A DNA stretch of 8,166 nt from an uncultured Bacillota bacterium. Its GTDB lineage: Bacteria; Bacillota; Dehalobacteriia; UBA7702. Every line of letters begins with the position of its first letter. Position 1 is the stretch's first letter. Position numbers and translations under genes: made by a program. Shown here one piece after another: positions 1-4,885 of this stretch. Below the pieces are notes generated by a model. That model did no database searches and had not been told where the DNA came from. It saw nothing but the letters and a program-made list of their open reading frames with translations. Where the stretch lies: NCBI GenBank assembly GCA_902766525.1, contig CACXDX010000027.1, positions 1 to 8,166 of the forward strand. Direction: 5' to 3'.

Positions 1-630
1 GAAAACTGGAATAAGTCTGAGTCTGCATCTCAAGATCAATACAAGAAATGTGGTGTAATTTCGAGAGAAGATAATCCGATTGGACTGCGATTTTATTGTT
101 CACTGGATATTATCCATTCCGGTGAAACATACAGTTTGTTGTTTCCCGCGTATGAACTTACAACTATAGCTGGAATTACCGGGTTGCCTGCTCCCGAATT
201 GCCTCCGAAAATGACTATAGATAAATCAATGAAAAAACTCTTCATGAACCAAATACAAAATAGTGATAAAGTTCGTCCGGTATTTTATTGGAAACCACCC
301 GAGAAGGAAGATGTGAAGTTTTGGTTTACTCCTTTGTCAGATGCCGAGTTTCAAATGAGGCATCCTGTGCTATATGTCTTTTTTGTCATCATCGGGATAG
401 CTGCCTTGATGCTTCCCGCGACTCTCTTTTATTTCGTCATCTGCAATATTTTCGGAGCGGAGATAAACAAAGAGGCAATACTTGGTTTACTGGGCGGGGT
501 TGTTATGGGGATAGGTCTTTTTAACATCGTCGCGGCATGGCTCCATCAGTATTTGGGGCATGTTTTAACAATCATTTGCTTTTCAGTCGGCATTGTGATG
601 ATGGCTGTCAGCTGTTTCCTTATACTCTAA
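1..630 (+). CDS. Membrane protein of unknown function, 5' end outside window
   Basis: Frame 1 is open from the first base to a TAA at 628-630, so the visible 209 residues are the C-terminal part of a longer protein. The TTG at 136 has no ribosome binding site and need not be a start. The first 120 or so visible residues are soluble in character, with a proline-rich patch (LPAPELPPK) and an aromatic stretch (FYWKPPEKEDVKFWF). Three hydrophobic segments follow, at about visible residues 122-150, 159-181 and 186-209, and the last runs to the C-terminus. This suggests an extramembrane domain followed by a three-helix membrane anchor. The DNA is AT-richer than the rest of the window (44 G+C in the first 120 bases) and uses ATA and AGA-type codons more freely, which hints at acquired DNA. 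I do not recognise the family. That it is coding is likely; its function is unknown. Confidence 0.7.
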   Translation, partial: ENWNKSESASQDQYKKCGVISREDNPIGLRFYCSLDIIHSGETYSLLFPAYELTTIAGITGLPAPELPPKMTIDKSMKKLFMNQIQNSDKVRPVFYWKPPEKEDVKFWFTPLSDAEFQMRHPVLYVFFVIIGIAALMLPATLFYFVICNIFGAEINKEAILGLLGGVVMGIGLFNIVAAWLHQYLGHVLTIICFSVGIVMMAVSCFLIL

Positions 631-658
631 TCAGGATCATATCAAATAAAACAGGTGA

Positions 659-748
659 AGTTTTGTTAAAGGCTACGATTACTTCGAAGGGGTAACGGAG
701 CTTCTGGCCAAGCTCAATCGTTCCGTCAATCCCTGGATCAAGAAATAA
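659..748 (+). pseudogene. Possible orphan 3' end of a displaced gene
   Basis: Between the membrane-protein gene and the terminator at 764, frame 2 is open from a TGA at 656 to a TAA at 746-748. It reads GYDYFEGVTELL, then a short basic stretch, and ends NPWIKK. There is no start codon with a ribosome binding site. The codons are those of the core genes (GGC, CTG, GCC, AAG, ATC), with 38 G+C in 75 bases, unlike the AT-rich gene just upstream. It looks like the C-terminal 25 or so residues of a gene whose front has been lost or replaced. I cannot name the parent gene, and a chance open stretch of 30 codons is possible. Confidence 0.3.
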
Positions 749-763
749 GAGAAAAAATAAAAA

Positions 764-791
764 CCCCGACGCGGGAAATTCCGCGTCGGGG
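764..791 (-). terminator. Intrinsic terminator of the cytidylate-kinase-like gene
   Basis: A perfect 11-base stem (CCCCGACGCGG paired with CCGCGTCGGGG) closes a 6-base loop. Read on the minus strand it is followed by TTTTTATTTTTT, and it lies 30 bases after the stop codon at 822. On the plus strand the tail is only GGTTTGTTTT, so it may also stop transcription from the left, less efficiently. Confidence 0.9.
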
Positions 792-821
792 GGTTTGTTT
801 TCGGTAAAGGAATATGGATTT

Positions 822-1475
822 TTATTTGAAAGGAACCCTTTCGTTGGCACCGAAATATTTGATGGTTTCGATGATCAGATCCGCCGTGCCTTTCAGGCCG
901 AGTCTGCCGGAATCGAGGATCAGATCGAAATTCCCGGCGGCGCCCCAGGTGCGGTCGGTGTGGGTTTCATAGTAGGAGGCGCGGATCTTGTCCGTGCGCC
1001 GGATCAGCCGTTTTGCTTCGGGCGTGGAAAGATCGTAGAGCCGTTTTGCCCGTTCAATCCGCTTTTCCAGATCGGCGCGGATGAAAATGGTGATCAGATC
1101 GTCCCGATCTTCCAAAACGTAGTCGGCGCAGCGGCCGATGATGACGCAGGAGCCCTCCTCGGCGAATTGGCGAATGGCCGCGAACTGCGTATTGGCGATG
1201 GAATCGTGCAGAGGCTGAATGAGGGCGGGATCGTACGTATACCAGCCGTAGCCATATTGGTAGCCGGTATAATTGGCCCACATGCCGCCGGAGCGTTCGT
1301 CGTATTTTTCAACGAGTTCTTTTTCAACGTGGAGTTCTTTTGCGGTCTTGTCGAGAATCGATTTGTTATAGCAGGGGATCGCGAAATGGTCGGCAACCAT
1401 ATGGCCGATATCAGCACCGCCGCTGCAAAATTCCCGGCCGATGGTAATGATCGTTTTCTTCGTTAATTCTTCCAT
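822..1475 (-). CDS. Cytidylate-kinase-like family protein
   Basis: A 217-residue protein resembling the AAA_26/cytidylate kinase-like family (P-loop nucleoside-phosphate-kinase fold). Near the N-terminus, ITIGREFCSGGADIG (residues 10-24) matches the family's modified phosphate-binding loop, normally GREFGSGG. IIGRCADYVL (112-121) and FIRADLEKRIERA (131-143) are typical of the core. The arginine-rich helix around 156-165 with RASYYETHT (165-173) fits the lid, and FDLILDSGRLG (183-193) fits the C-terminal strand. A tyrosine/glycine-rich stretch at 69-81 is unusual. The ATG at 1475 is chosen because GGAGG lies 7 bases upstream and a promoter sits 31 bases ahead; a longer in-frame start at 1607 would lie beyond both the promoter and a terminator. 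Family proteins may not phosphorylate CMP, so the substrate is unproven. It is probably cytosolic and transcribed alone. Confidence 0.85.
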   Translation of the reverse strand: MEELTKKTIITIGREFCSGGADIGHMVADHFAIPCYNKSILDKTAKELHVEKELVEKYDERSGGMWANYTGYQYGYGWYTYDPALIQPLHDSIANTQFAAIRQFAEEGSCVIIGRCADYVLEDRDDLITIFIRADLEKRIERAKRLYDLSTPEAKRLIRRTDKIRASYYETHTDRTWGAAGNFDLILDSGRLGLKGTADLIIETIKYFGANERVPFK

Positions 1476-1505
1476 GAAAACACCTCCATTCGTTTTCCTT
1501 TTTTT

Positions 1506-1534
1506 ATTATACATCAGCCCGAGATCAATTTCAA
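1506..1534 (-). promoter_or_regulatory. Sigma-A promoter of the cytidylate-kinase-like gene
   Basis: On the minus strand, TTGAAA (1534-1529) and TATAAT (1511-1506) are separated by exactly 17 bases. The -10 box lies 30 bases from the ATG at 1475. The -35 box is next to the A/T tail of the terminator stem at 1543-1587. Confidence 0.8.
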
Positions 1535-1542
1535 ATAAAAAA

Positions 1543-1587
1543 AGACAGACCCGATCCGATCCGAAAAGGATCAAAAGGGGTCTGTCT
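1543..1587 (-). terminator. Bidirectional-looking terminator after the zinc-ribbon genes
   Basis: A 10-base stem, AGACAGACCC (1543-1552) with GGGTCTGTCT (1578-1587), encloses a second small hairpin, GATCC-GAAAA-GGATC (1558-1572). On the minus strand the tail is TTTTTTTATTTGA, and it lies 26 bases after the stop of the second zinc-ribbon gene (1614). The plus-strand tail is GTTTTTG. It separates that gene from the kinase-like gene. Confidence 0.8.
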
Positions 1588-1613
1588 GTTTTTGCGGATC
1601 TGCTCAAAAAGGC

Positions 1614-1796
1614 TCAGCGAAGGGATTTGTTTTGCGGGAACCGTCCGACGGGTCCGTCGCAGCCCATGACTTTCGTTGAGGCAAAATCACGATTCTGCAG
1701 CATGGTTGCGCAGTCTTCACAAAGTTCTTTGCCCCGAAAAGTATAGATATCGTCGGGATCTTTGACACGTTTGCCGCAGTGACTACATCTTGACAT
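1614..1796 (-). CDS. Zinc-ribbon microprotein (second of a pair)
   Basis: A 60-residue protein with two CxxC knuckles, C4-x2-C7 and C26-x2-C29, separated by DIYTFRGKELCEDC. This is the usual spacing of a small zinc ribbon or LIM-like treble clef and should bind one zinc ion. A further cysteine sits at 46 in VMGCDGPVGRF. Similar small clostridial proteins with CxxC-CxxC and a later CD-P element come to mind from general knowledge, but this was not checked. The ATG at 1796 is preceded by AGGAGG with 8 bases between; the longer frame back to 1940 has no comparable site and runs through the upstream gene. It overlaps the end of the upstream zinc-ribbon gene by 14 bases, suggesting translational coupling. 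The partner and role (nucleic-acid binding, metal handling or protein scaffold) are unknown. Confidence 0.82.
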   Translation of the reverse strand: MSRCSHCGKRVKDPDDIYTFRGKELCEDCATMLQNRDFASTKVMGCDGPVGRFPQNKSLR

Positions 1797-1959
1797 GAAT
1801 GGATCCTCCTTCGCGGTTTTGGGCGGGAAAAGTGATGGGGATATGTTCCGTTCGCGTTTGGGCATGTTTCCCGATACAGCGGCGGCAGTAGTAGCCGCCG
1901 TTAATGAATCCGGCTCTGCCCGGTACGATGACACAGTCACAGTCTTTGCAATGTAACAT
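1783..1959 (-). CDS. Zinc-ribbon microprotein (first of a pair)
   Basis: A 58-residue protein with C4-x2-C7 and C25-x2-C28, plus an extra C9, in the pattern MLHCKDCDC, GGYYCRRC. Cysteine positions match the downstream microprotein to within one residue, so the two are probably diverged duplicates, although the rest of the sequence differs. The C-terminal half is rich in polar and basic residues and shows no further motif. The ATG at 1959 follows GGAGG by 8 bases; the longer frame to 2034 lacks such a site. Its stop codon lies inside the next gene. The ribosome binding site sits in a small hairpin. Zinc binding is inferred from the cysteines; the function is unknown. Confidence 0.8.
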   Translation of the reverse strand: MLHCKDCDCVIVPGRAGFINGGYYCRRCIGKHAQTRTEHIPITFPAQNREGGSIHVKM

Positions 1960-1962
1960 AAA

Positions 1963-1975
1963 AAAGGCCTCCTTT
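1963..1975 (-). promoter_or_regulatory. Ribosome binding site inside a small hairpin
   Basis: On the minus strand, AAAGG-AGG-CCTTT forms a 5-base stem with the AGGAGG Shine-Dalgarno spread over stem and loop, followed by a short T run and the ATG at 1959. Pairing could limit translation of the zinc-ribbon pair. The stem is short, so a regulatory effect is speculative. Confidence 0.35.
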
Positions 1976-1993
1976 GTTGATTTGCGGAGAAAT

Positions 1994-2010
1994 ACCGAAA
2001 GCGTTTCGGT
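1994..2010 (+). terminator. Hairpin with T-rich tail in the zinc-ribbon leader
   Basis: A 7-base stem, ACCGAAA with TTTCGGT around a GCG loop, is followed on the plus strand by TTTCTTT. No plus-strand gene ends nearby, so it may stop antisense transcription. On the minus strand it lies in the leader of the zinc-ribbon pair, where its tail (ATTTCTCC) is weak, so it could only be a partial terminator for the HEILH gene or a leader structure. Confidence 0.35.
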
Positions 2011-2045
2011 TTTCTTTACAAATAGTCTGCGCAAAGAAAGGCCGG

Positions 2046-2074
2046 TCTATGCGAATTTTGGAAATCATTGTCAA
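2046..2074 (-). promoter_or_regulatory. Candidate promoter of the zinc-ribbon pair
   Basis: A perfect TTGACA (2074-2069) on the minus strand is followed after 17 bases by CATAGA (2051-2046), a poor -10 box. It starts 10 bases past the stop codon of the HEILH gene. No strong terminator separates the two transcripts, so read-through from the HEILH gene is also possible. Confidence 0.35.
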
Positions 2075-2083
2075 AATGAGGCT

Positions 2084-2893
2084 TTACATGTAGAACACAT
2101 GGTGGGATTCCCTGAGGACTTCCCCGTTTTCATCGAGGTCGACGGGAAGACTCAGTACGGCCTCGGCGGTTTTTTCCGGTTCGTCGGGATAACCCTTCTC
2201 CGTCAAACGGCGGGCAAGCGAGGCTAACGTGTCGACCCATTGGGGATTGGCCGCGCCGATTTTCGCGGCGGATCGCTCAAAACGGCGGCGGGTATCGGCG
2301 ACTTTTTGAAGAATCTCATCGCTGAAACCGTTGACGCGGCGAAGCAATTCAAAATAGGCTCTCGGTTTGTAATAGGCCATGTCCTCTTCGGATACGCCGT
2401 AAACGTGAAGAATCTCGTGGGTCAGGCGGCAGGAAACGCCCGCTTCGGTCATTTGTTCGAGGGAAAAAATATCCAAGGCGATTTTGCGTAAAATGCCGAT
2501 CTGGAGACCGTCGGTGATGAGACGGGTCTTGGTCTCATAGTCGTAGCAGCGGCCGGTATAGGCCAGACGAATGAACGGCGGTTCCGCCGGGGCGGAAAAA
2601 TCTTTGATGCCGTACTCGGCAAAGAGTCTGTAGAGATCGGCGGGAACTGGGATCATCGGATCTTCCGCGCAAAAGACAAGCTCCATAACGGTGCGGATTT
2701 TGCCGTTGAAATCGGAGAGGACACTGACGGGGACAGGATGGATCCCCTCGCCGCGAAAAGCGGAGAAAAGATCTTCTTCGATCTCCCGGTATTTTTCCCA
2801 CAGCTCGGGCATAGGGCTGCCGCCGCTTTCATCCGGAGCGACGGTATAGAGCCGCATCATCATACGGCAAAGAAATAAAGGATCGTATTTCAC
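2084..2893 (-). CDS. Unrecognised 269-residue protein with an HEILH motif
   Basis: A soluble-looking protein with no signal peptide or membrane segment; I do not recognise its family. The standout feature is LTHEILHVYG at residues 157-166, which contains HExxH (H159, E160, H163), the zinc-binding helix of many metallopeptidases, with acidic residues E169, E170 and D171 shortly after. A zinc hydrolase is therefore possible. HExxH also occurs by chance, and no full peptidase domain is evident. Residues 183-235 are charged and look helical (FELLRRVNGFSDEIL, TRRRFERSAAKIG), and the C-terminus ends in HHVFYM. The start is GTG at 2893, with GGAGG 8 bases upstream and a near-perfect promoter 31 bases ahead. 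Codon use matches the core genes, and the long frame with its start signals makes it very likely a real gene. It is transcribed away from the lipoprotein gene's terminator. Confidence 0.8.
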   Translation of the reverse strand: MKYDPLFLCRMMMRLYTVAPDESGGSPMPELWEKYREIEEDLFSAFRGEGIHPVPVSVLSDFNGKIRTVMELVFCAEDPMIPVPADLYRLFAEYGIKDFSAPAEPPFIRLAYTGRCYDYETKTRLITDGLQIGILRKIALDIFSLEQMTEAGVSCRLTHEILHVYGVSEEDMAYYKPRAYFELLRRVNGFSDEILQKVADTRRRFERSAAKIGAANPQWVDTLASLARRLTEKGYPDEPEKTAEAVLSLPVDLDENGEVLRESHHVFYM

Positions 2894-2913
2894 GGCGGCT
2901 CCCTCCCTGGAAA

Positions 2914-2932
2914 ATCTATAAAAATTATAGAT
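2914..2932. promoter_or_regulatory. Palindrome over the -10 box, possible operator
   Basis: A perfect inverted repeat, ATCTATAA-AAA-TTATAGAT (8-base arms, 3-base centre), covers the -10 hexamer of the HEILH gene promoter. A dimeric regulator bound here would block transcription. The sequence is AT-rich, so chance is a real alternative. Confidence 0.4.
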
Positions 2933-2952
2933 GATTTTTTTTGTCTTGTCAA
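2924..2952 (-). promoter_or_regulatory. Consensus sigma-A promoter of the HEILH gene
   Basis: On the minus strand TTGACA (2952-2947) and TATAAT (2929-2924) are both perfect and 17 bases apart, with an A-rich spacer. The -10 box ends 31 bases before the GTG start. Confidence 0.9.
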
Positions 2953-2983
2953 ACGGCGGCGGACAGGGAAAAGCGCGTAAAAT

Positions 2984-3012
2984 AAAAGCGGCAGGGAAAA
3001 CCCTGCGCTTTT
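2984..3012 (-). terminator. Intrinsic terminator of the lipoprotein gene
   Basis: AAAAGC and GCAGGG pair with CCCTGC and GCTTTT around an AAAA loop, with one bulged G at 2990. The minus-strand tail TTATTTTA follows. It lies 9 bases after the stop codon of the lipoprotein gene. Confidence 0.8.
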
Positions 3013-3020
3013 ATCTTTGT

Positions 3021-3284
3021 TCAGTCGTCATCTTTGTCGTCATTTTCGTTTTCGGTAACATCCTTAACACCTTCGCCCATGTCCTCAACGGCGTCTTCGG
3101 CTTCGTCAACGACTTCCTCGCCGGTATCAACGGTGTCTTCCACCATATCCTCGCCGGCGTCGGTGGCGTCTTCGACGATGTTATCATTGTCGGTTTGGGT
3201 GGCGCTGCCGTCGTCCGTCATGCCGCAGGCATTGAGAAACAGGCAGAAACAAAGGATGAGCAGAATCGATGTGATTTTTTTCAT
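3021..3284 (-). CDS. Small, highly acidic lipoprotein with 11-residue repeats
   Basis: An 87-residue protein. MKK followed by a hydrophobic stretch and LNAC (17-20) form a lipoprotein signal peptide, with C20 as the lipidated residue, so it is exported and membrane-anchored. The mature 67 residues hold 29 Asp/Glu and only 2 Lys. Residues 37-80 fall into four 11-residue units starting VEDATDAGEDM, VEDTVDTGEEV, VDEAEDAVEDM and GEGVKDVTENE, suggesting an amphipathic or rod-like helix, followed by a disordered acidic tail (NDDKDDD). The ATG at 3284 follows GAGGAG by 8 bases. Small acidic lipoproteins like this are seen in many Bacillota without an assigned role; surface charge, cation binding or envelope spacing are guesses. 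It is monocistronic, ending at a terminator. Confidence 0.83.
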   Translation of the reverse strand: MKKITSILLILCFCLFLNACGMTDDGSATQTDNDNIVEDATDAGEDMVEDTVDTGEEVVDEAEDAVEDMGEGVKDVTENENDDKDDD

Positions 3285-3336
3285 GGCTGATACTCCTCTT
3301 GATAGTGATGAAGCAAGTTTAAGCTTCTCTTTCTTT

Positions 3337-3342
3337 TTTATA
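3337..3342 (-). promoter_or_regulatory. Candidate -10 box of the lipoprotein gene
   Basis: TATAAA on the minus strand lies 52 bases ahead of the ATG at 3284. No good -35 box stands 16-18 bases upstream, so this promoter is weak, activated, or wrongly placed. The leader also contains an inverted repeat, GAAGC/GCTTC, at 3310-3327. Confidence 0.3.
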
Positions 3343-3402
3343 GGATAAGCCGTTTGGCGGGAAATATACGTTTTTTTTGTGTTTTCTTCGGGTCATCCCG
3401 AA

Positions 3403-3431
3403 TTGCGTCTTTTTGAAGAAAGCGGTATAAT
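3403..3431 (+). promoter_or_regulatory. Promoter of the O-antigen-ligase-like gene
   Basis: TTGCGT (3403-3408) and a perfect TATAAT (3426-3431) are 17 bases apart, 22 bases before the ATG. It lies inside the longer open frame that begins at 3379, which rules that upstream start out. Confidence 0.7.
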
Positions 3432-3453
3432 AAAACGGAAAGGAGAAAAAACC

Positions 3454-4776
3454 ATGGCTTTTAAAGCAAAATGGACGCCGGCGGCGGTGACATCGATCTA
3501 TATATTTGTTTTGTTCGGCATTTTTCTTTTTGCTGTGGGCCGCGGCGGCTATACGACGATCACGGAATTTAAATTTTTCTGCTTCACGCTGATTTCGGCG
3601 CTTTACCTTTTGGCGTTGATTTCCGCGATCATCTTACATCGGCACGAAATCGACCTGCGATCCCGTTGGAGCGCGGTGCATACGTTTCTCATGCTGTTTC
3701 TCCTTTTTACCGCGGTCAGCGCTGTGGCTTCTCCCTTTTTCCCCGATACGCTTTTGGGTTTCCACCGCAAAGAAGGGCTGCTGACCGTGGCCTGCTATCT
3801 TCTTTGTTTTTTCGGTGTTTCTCTTTTCGGTGAGATCAAAACGATCCATCTTAAAATTTTTACCCTCTGCACCTTCGCTTTCTGTGTTTTTTGTTCCGTT
3901 CAGTTTTTGGGTCTGAATCCCCTCGGTTTTTATCCCGAAGGGCTGAATTATTACGACGGCAACGTAGCCTATCGTTATGAATTTGTCGGTACCATCGGCA
4001 ACGTCGATCTCGTCGGCGCTTATTTGTCTCTGGCCGGATTGGTCCTCGTCGGCGCTTTTGTCGAAGCGAAGGGGAAGGATCGCTGTTTTTATCTGATTGC
4101 CCTGATCGTTGTCTGGGCGACGGCTCTTTATATCAAGGTCGCCGCCGCCGTTGTCGCGCTTTTCGGTGGAACCCTGCTTTTGCTGCCCCTTGTTTTGATA
4201 AAAAATACCAAGGTACGCAAGGTTTGTGCCGTGATTTTGATCCTGCTTATTCTCTTCGCGCTGCTTTTGGTCTATTGCGCGGATATCGGAGAAGGGACGC
4301 TGCACGAAGGTCATGAACTGCTCCACGGCAGGTGGGATGATCACTTCGGCACGGGCCGTCTCTTTATCTGGCGCAATGTGATGACGCTCGTTCCGGAGCG
4401 TCCCCTGTTCGGCGGCGGCTGTGATACGTTGGGACAGCGCATGACGGAAGAATTTGAACGCTATGACGCGGAAACCGGCGTTACTTATCGGGCCGTGATC
4501 GACGCCGCCCACAATGAATATTTGAATATTCTCGTGAATGAAGGCGCTTTGGCCCTTTTTGCCTACAGCATGGCTTTGCTGCTTTCGTTTTATCGTTTTA
4601 TCAAAACGGCAAAACGATCGAAAACCGTCCTGATCTGGGGATGCGGCGTGGCCGGTTACGCGATCAGCGCCTTTTTCGGCATTCGCGTCTGCATTACGGC
4701 GCCGTTTTTCTTCCTCTGTTGGGCCATGATGACGGCAGCTGTGAGCCGTGTTCCGTCTTCTGAGAAATCACCGTGA
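3454..4776 (+). CDS. O-antigen ligase/polymerase-family membrane protein
   Basis: A 440-residue multi-pass membrane protein resembling the O-antigen ligase family (PF04932, WaaL/Wzy-like), which transfers or polymerises lipid-linked glycans on the outer face of the cytoplasmic membrane. Hydrophobic segments occur at about 10-29, 40-61, 75-96, 108-125, 134-152, 186-203, 211-229, 231-249, 257-275, 363-381, 392-410 and 413-430. The large loop at 276-362 is the expected periplasmic loop, with GTGRLFIWRNVM (299-310), PLFGGG (317-322) and AAHNEYLNILVNEGALA (351-367), matching the family's R-x3-W, PL-x-G-x-G and HNxxL signatures. GTIGNVD at 179-185 corresponds to the usual G-T-F-G-N-x-N. The ATG at 3454 has AGGAG about 9 bases upstream. 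No other glycan gene is nearby, so it could ligate O-antigen, a capsule, or another glycan, or glycosylate protein. Confidence 0.85.
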   Translation: MAFKAKWTPAAVTSIYIFVLFGIFLFAVGRGGYTTITEFKFFCFTLISALYLLALISAIILHRHEIDLRSRWSAVHTFLMLFLLFTAVSAVASPFFPDTLLGFHRKEGLLTVACYLLCFFGVSLFGEIKTIHLKIFTLCTFAFCVFCSVQFLGLNPLGFYPEGLNYYDGNVAYRYEFVGTIGNVDLVGAYLSLAGLVLVGAFVEAKGKDRCFYLIALIVVWATALYIKVAAAVVALFGGTLLLLPLVLIKNTKVRKVCAVILILLILFALLLVYCADIGEGTLHEGHELLHGRWDDHFGTGRLFIWRNVMTLVPERPLFGGGCDTLGQRMTEEFERYDAETGVTYRAVIDAAHNEYLNILVNEGALALFAYSMALLLSFYRFIKTAKRSKTVLIWGCGVAGYAISAFFGIRVCITAPFFFLCWAMMTAAVSRVPSSEKSP

Positions 4777-4785
4777 TTTTTTCTC
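4761..4785 (+). terminator. Possible terminator overlapping the stop codon
   Basis: TGAGAAATCA pairs with TGATTTTTTCTCA around a CCG loop, with a three-T bulge, and includes the TGA stop of the ligase-like gene. The six-T run follows the inner stem. The inner stem is AT-rich, so the site is probably weak. Confidence 0.45.
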
Positions 4786-4804
4786 ACGTTTGCGGGGTCA
4801 GACA

Positions 4805-4833
4805 TTGAAATTTCTCTGTGAACAAGGTATAAT
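4805..4833 (+). promoter_or_regulatory. Promoter of the DUF1846 gene
   Basis: TTGAAA (4805-4810) and TATAAT (4828-4833) are 17 bases apart. The -10 context GGTATAATAAAA is identical to that of the upstream ligase-like gene. It leaves a leader of roughly 45 bases before the ATG at 4886. Confidence 0.85.
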
Positions 4834-4885
4834 AAAATATATATAAATCACTGAGAAAACGTGGAAACAAGAACGGGGAAACGAT

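Noticed and set aside
620..850. Minus-strand frame of 76 codons
   Set aside because: It runs through the strong terminator at 764-791 and has no ribosome binding site.
795..1466. Open frame of 223 codons on the plus strand
   Set aside because: Antisense to the cytidylate-kinase-like gene, which has the promoter, ribosome binding site and terminator.
1476..1607. Upstream start for the kinase-like protein
   Set aside because: It would begin beyond the promoter and terminator. The ATG at 1475 has a good ribosome binding site.
2931..3348. Plus-strand frames opposite the acidic lipoprotein
   Set aside because: Repetitive Phe/Val/Gly or Ser-rich shadows of the GAC/GAA-rich lipoprotein gene.
3634..4512. 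Open frame of 292 codons on the minus strand
   Set aside because: Antisense to the ligase-like gene. Its composition (Gln, Lys and Asp rich, no domain) is that of a shadow frame.
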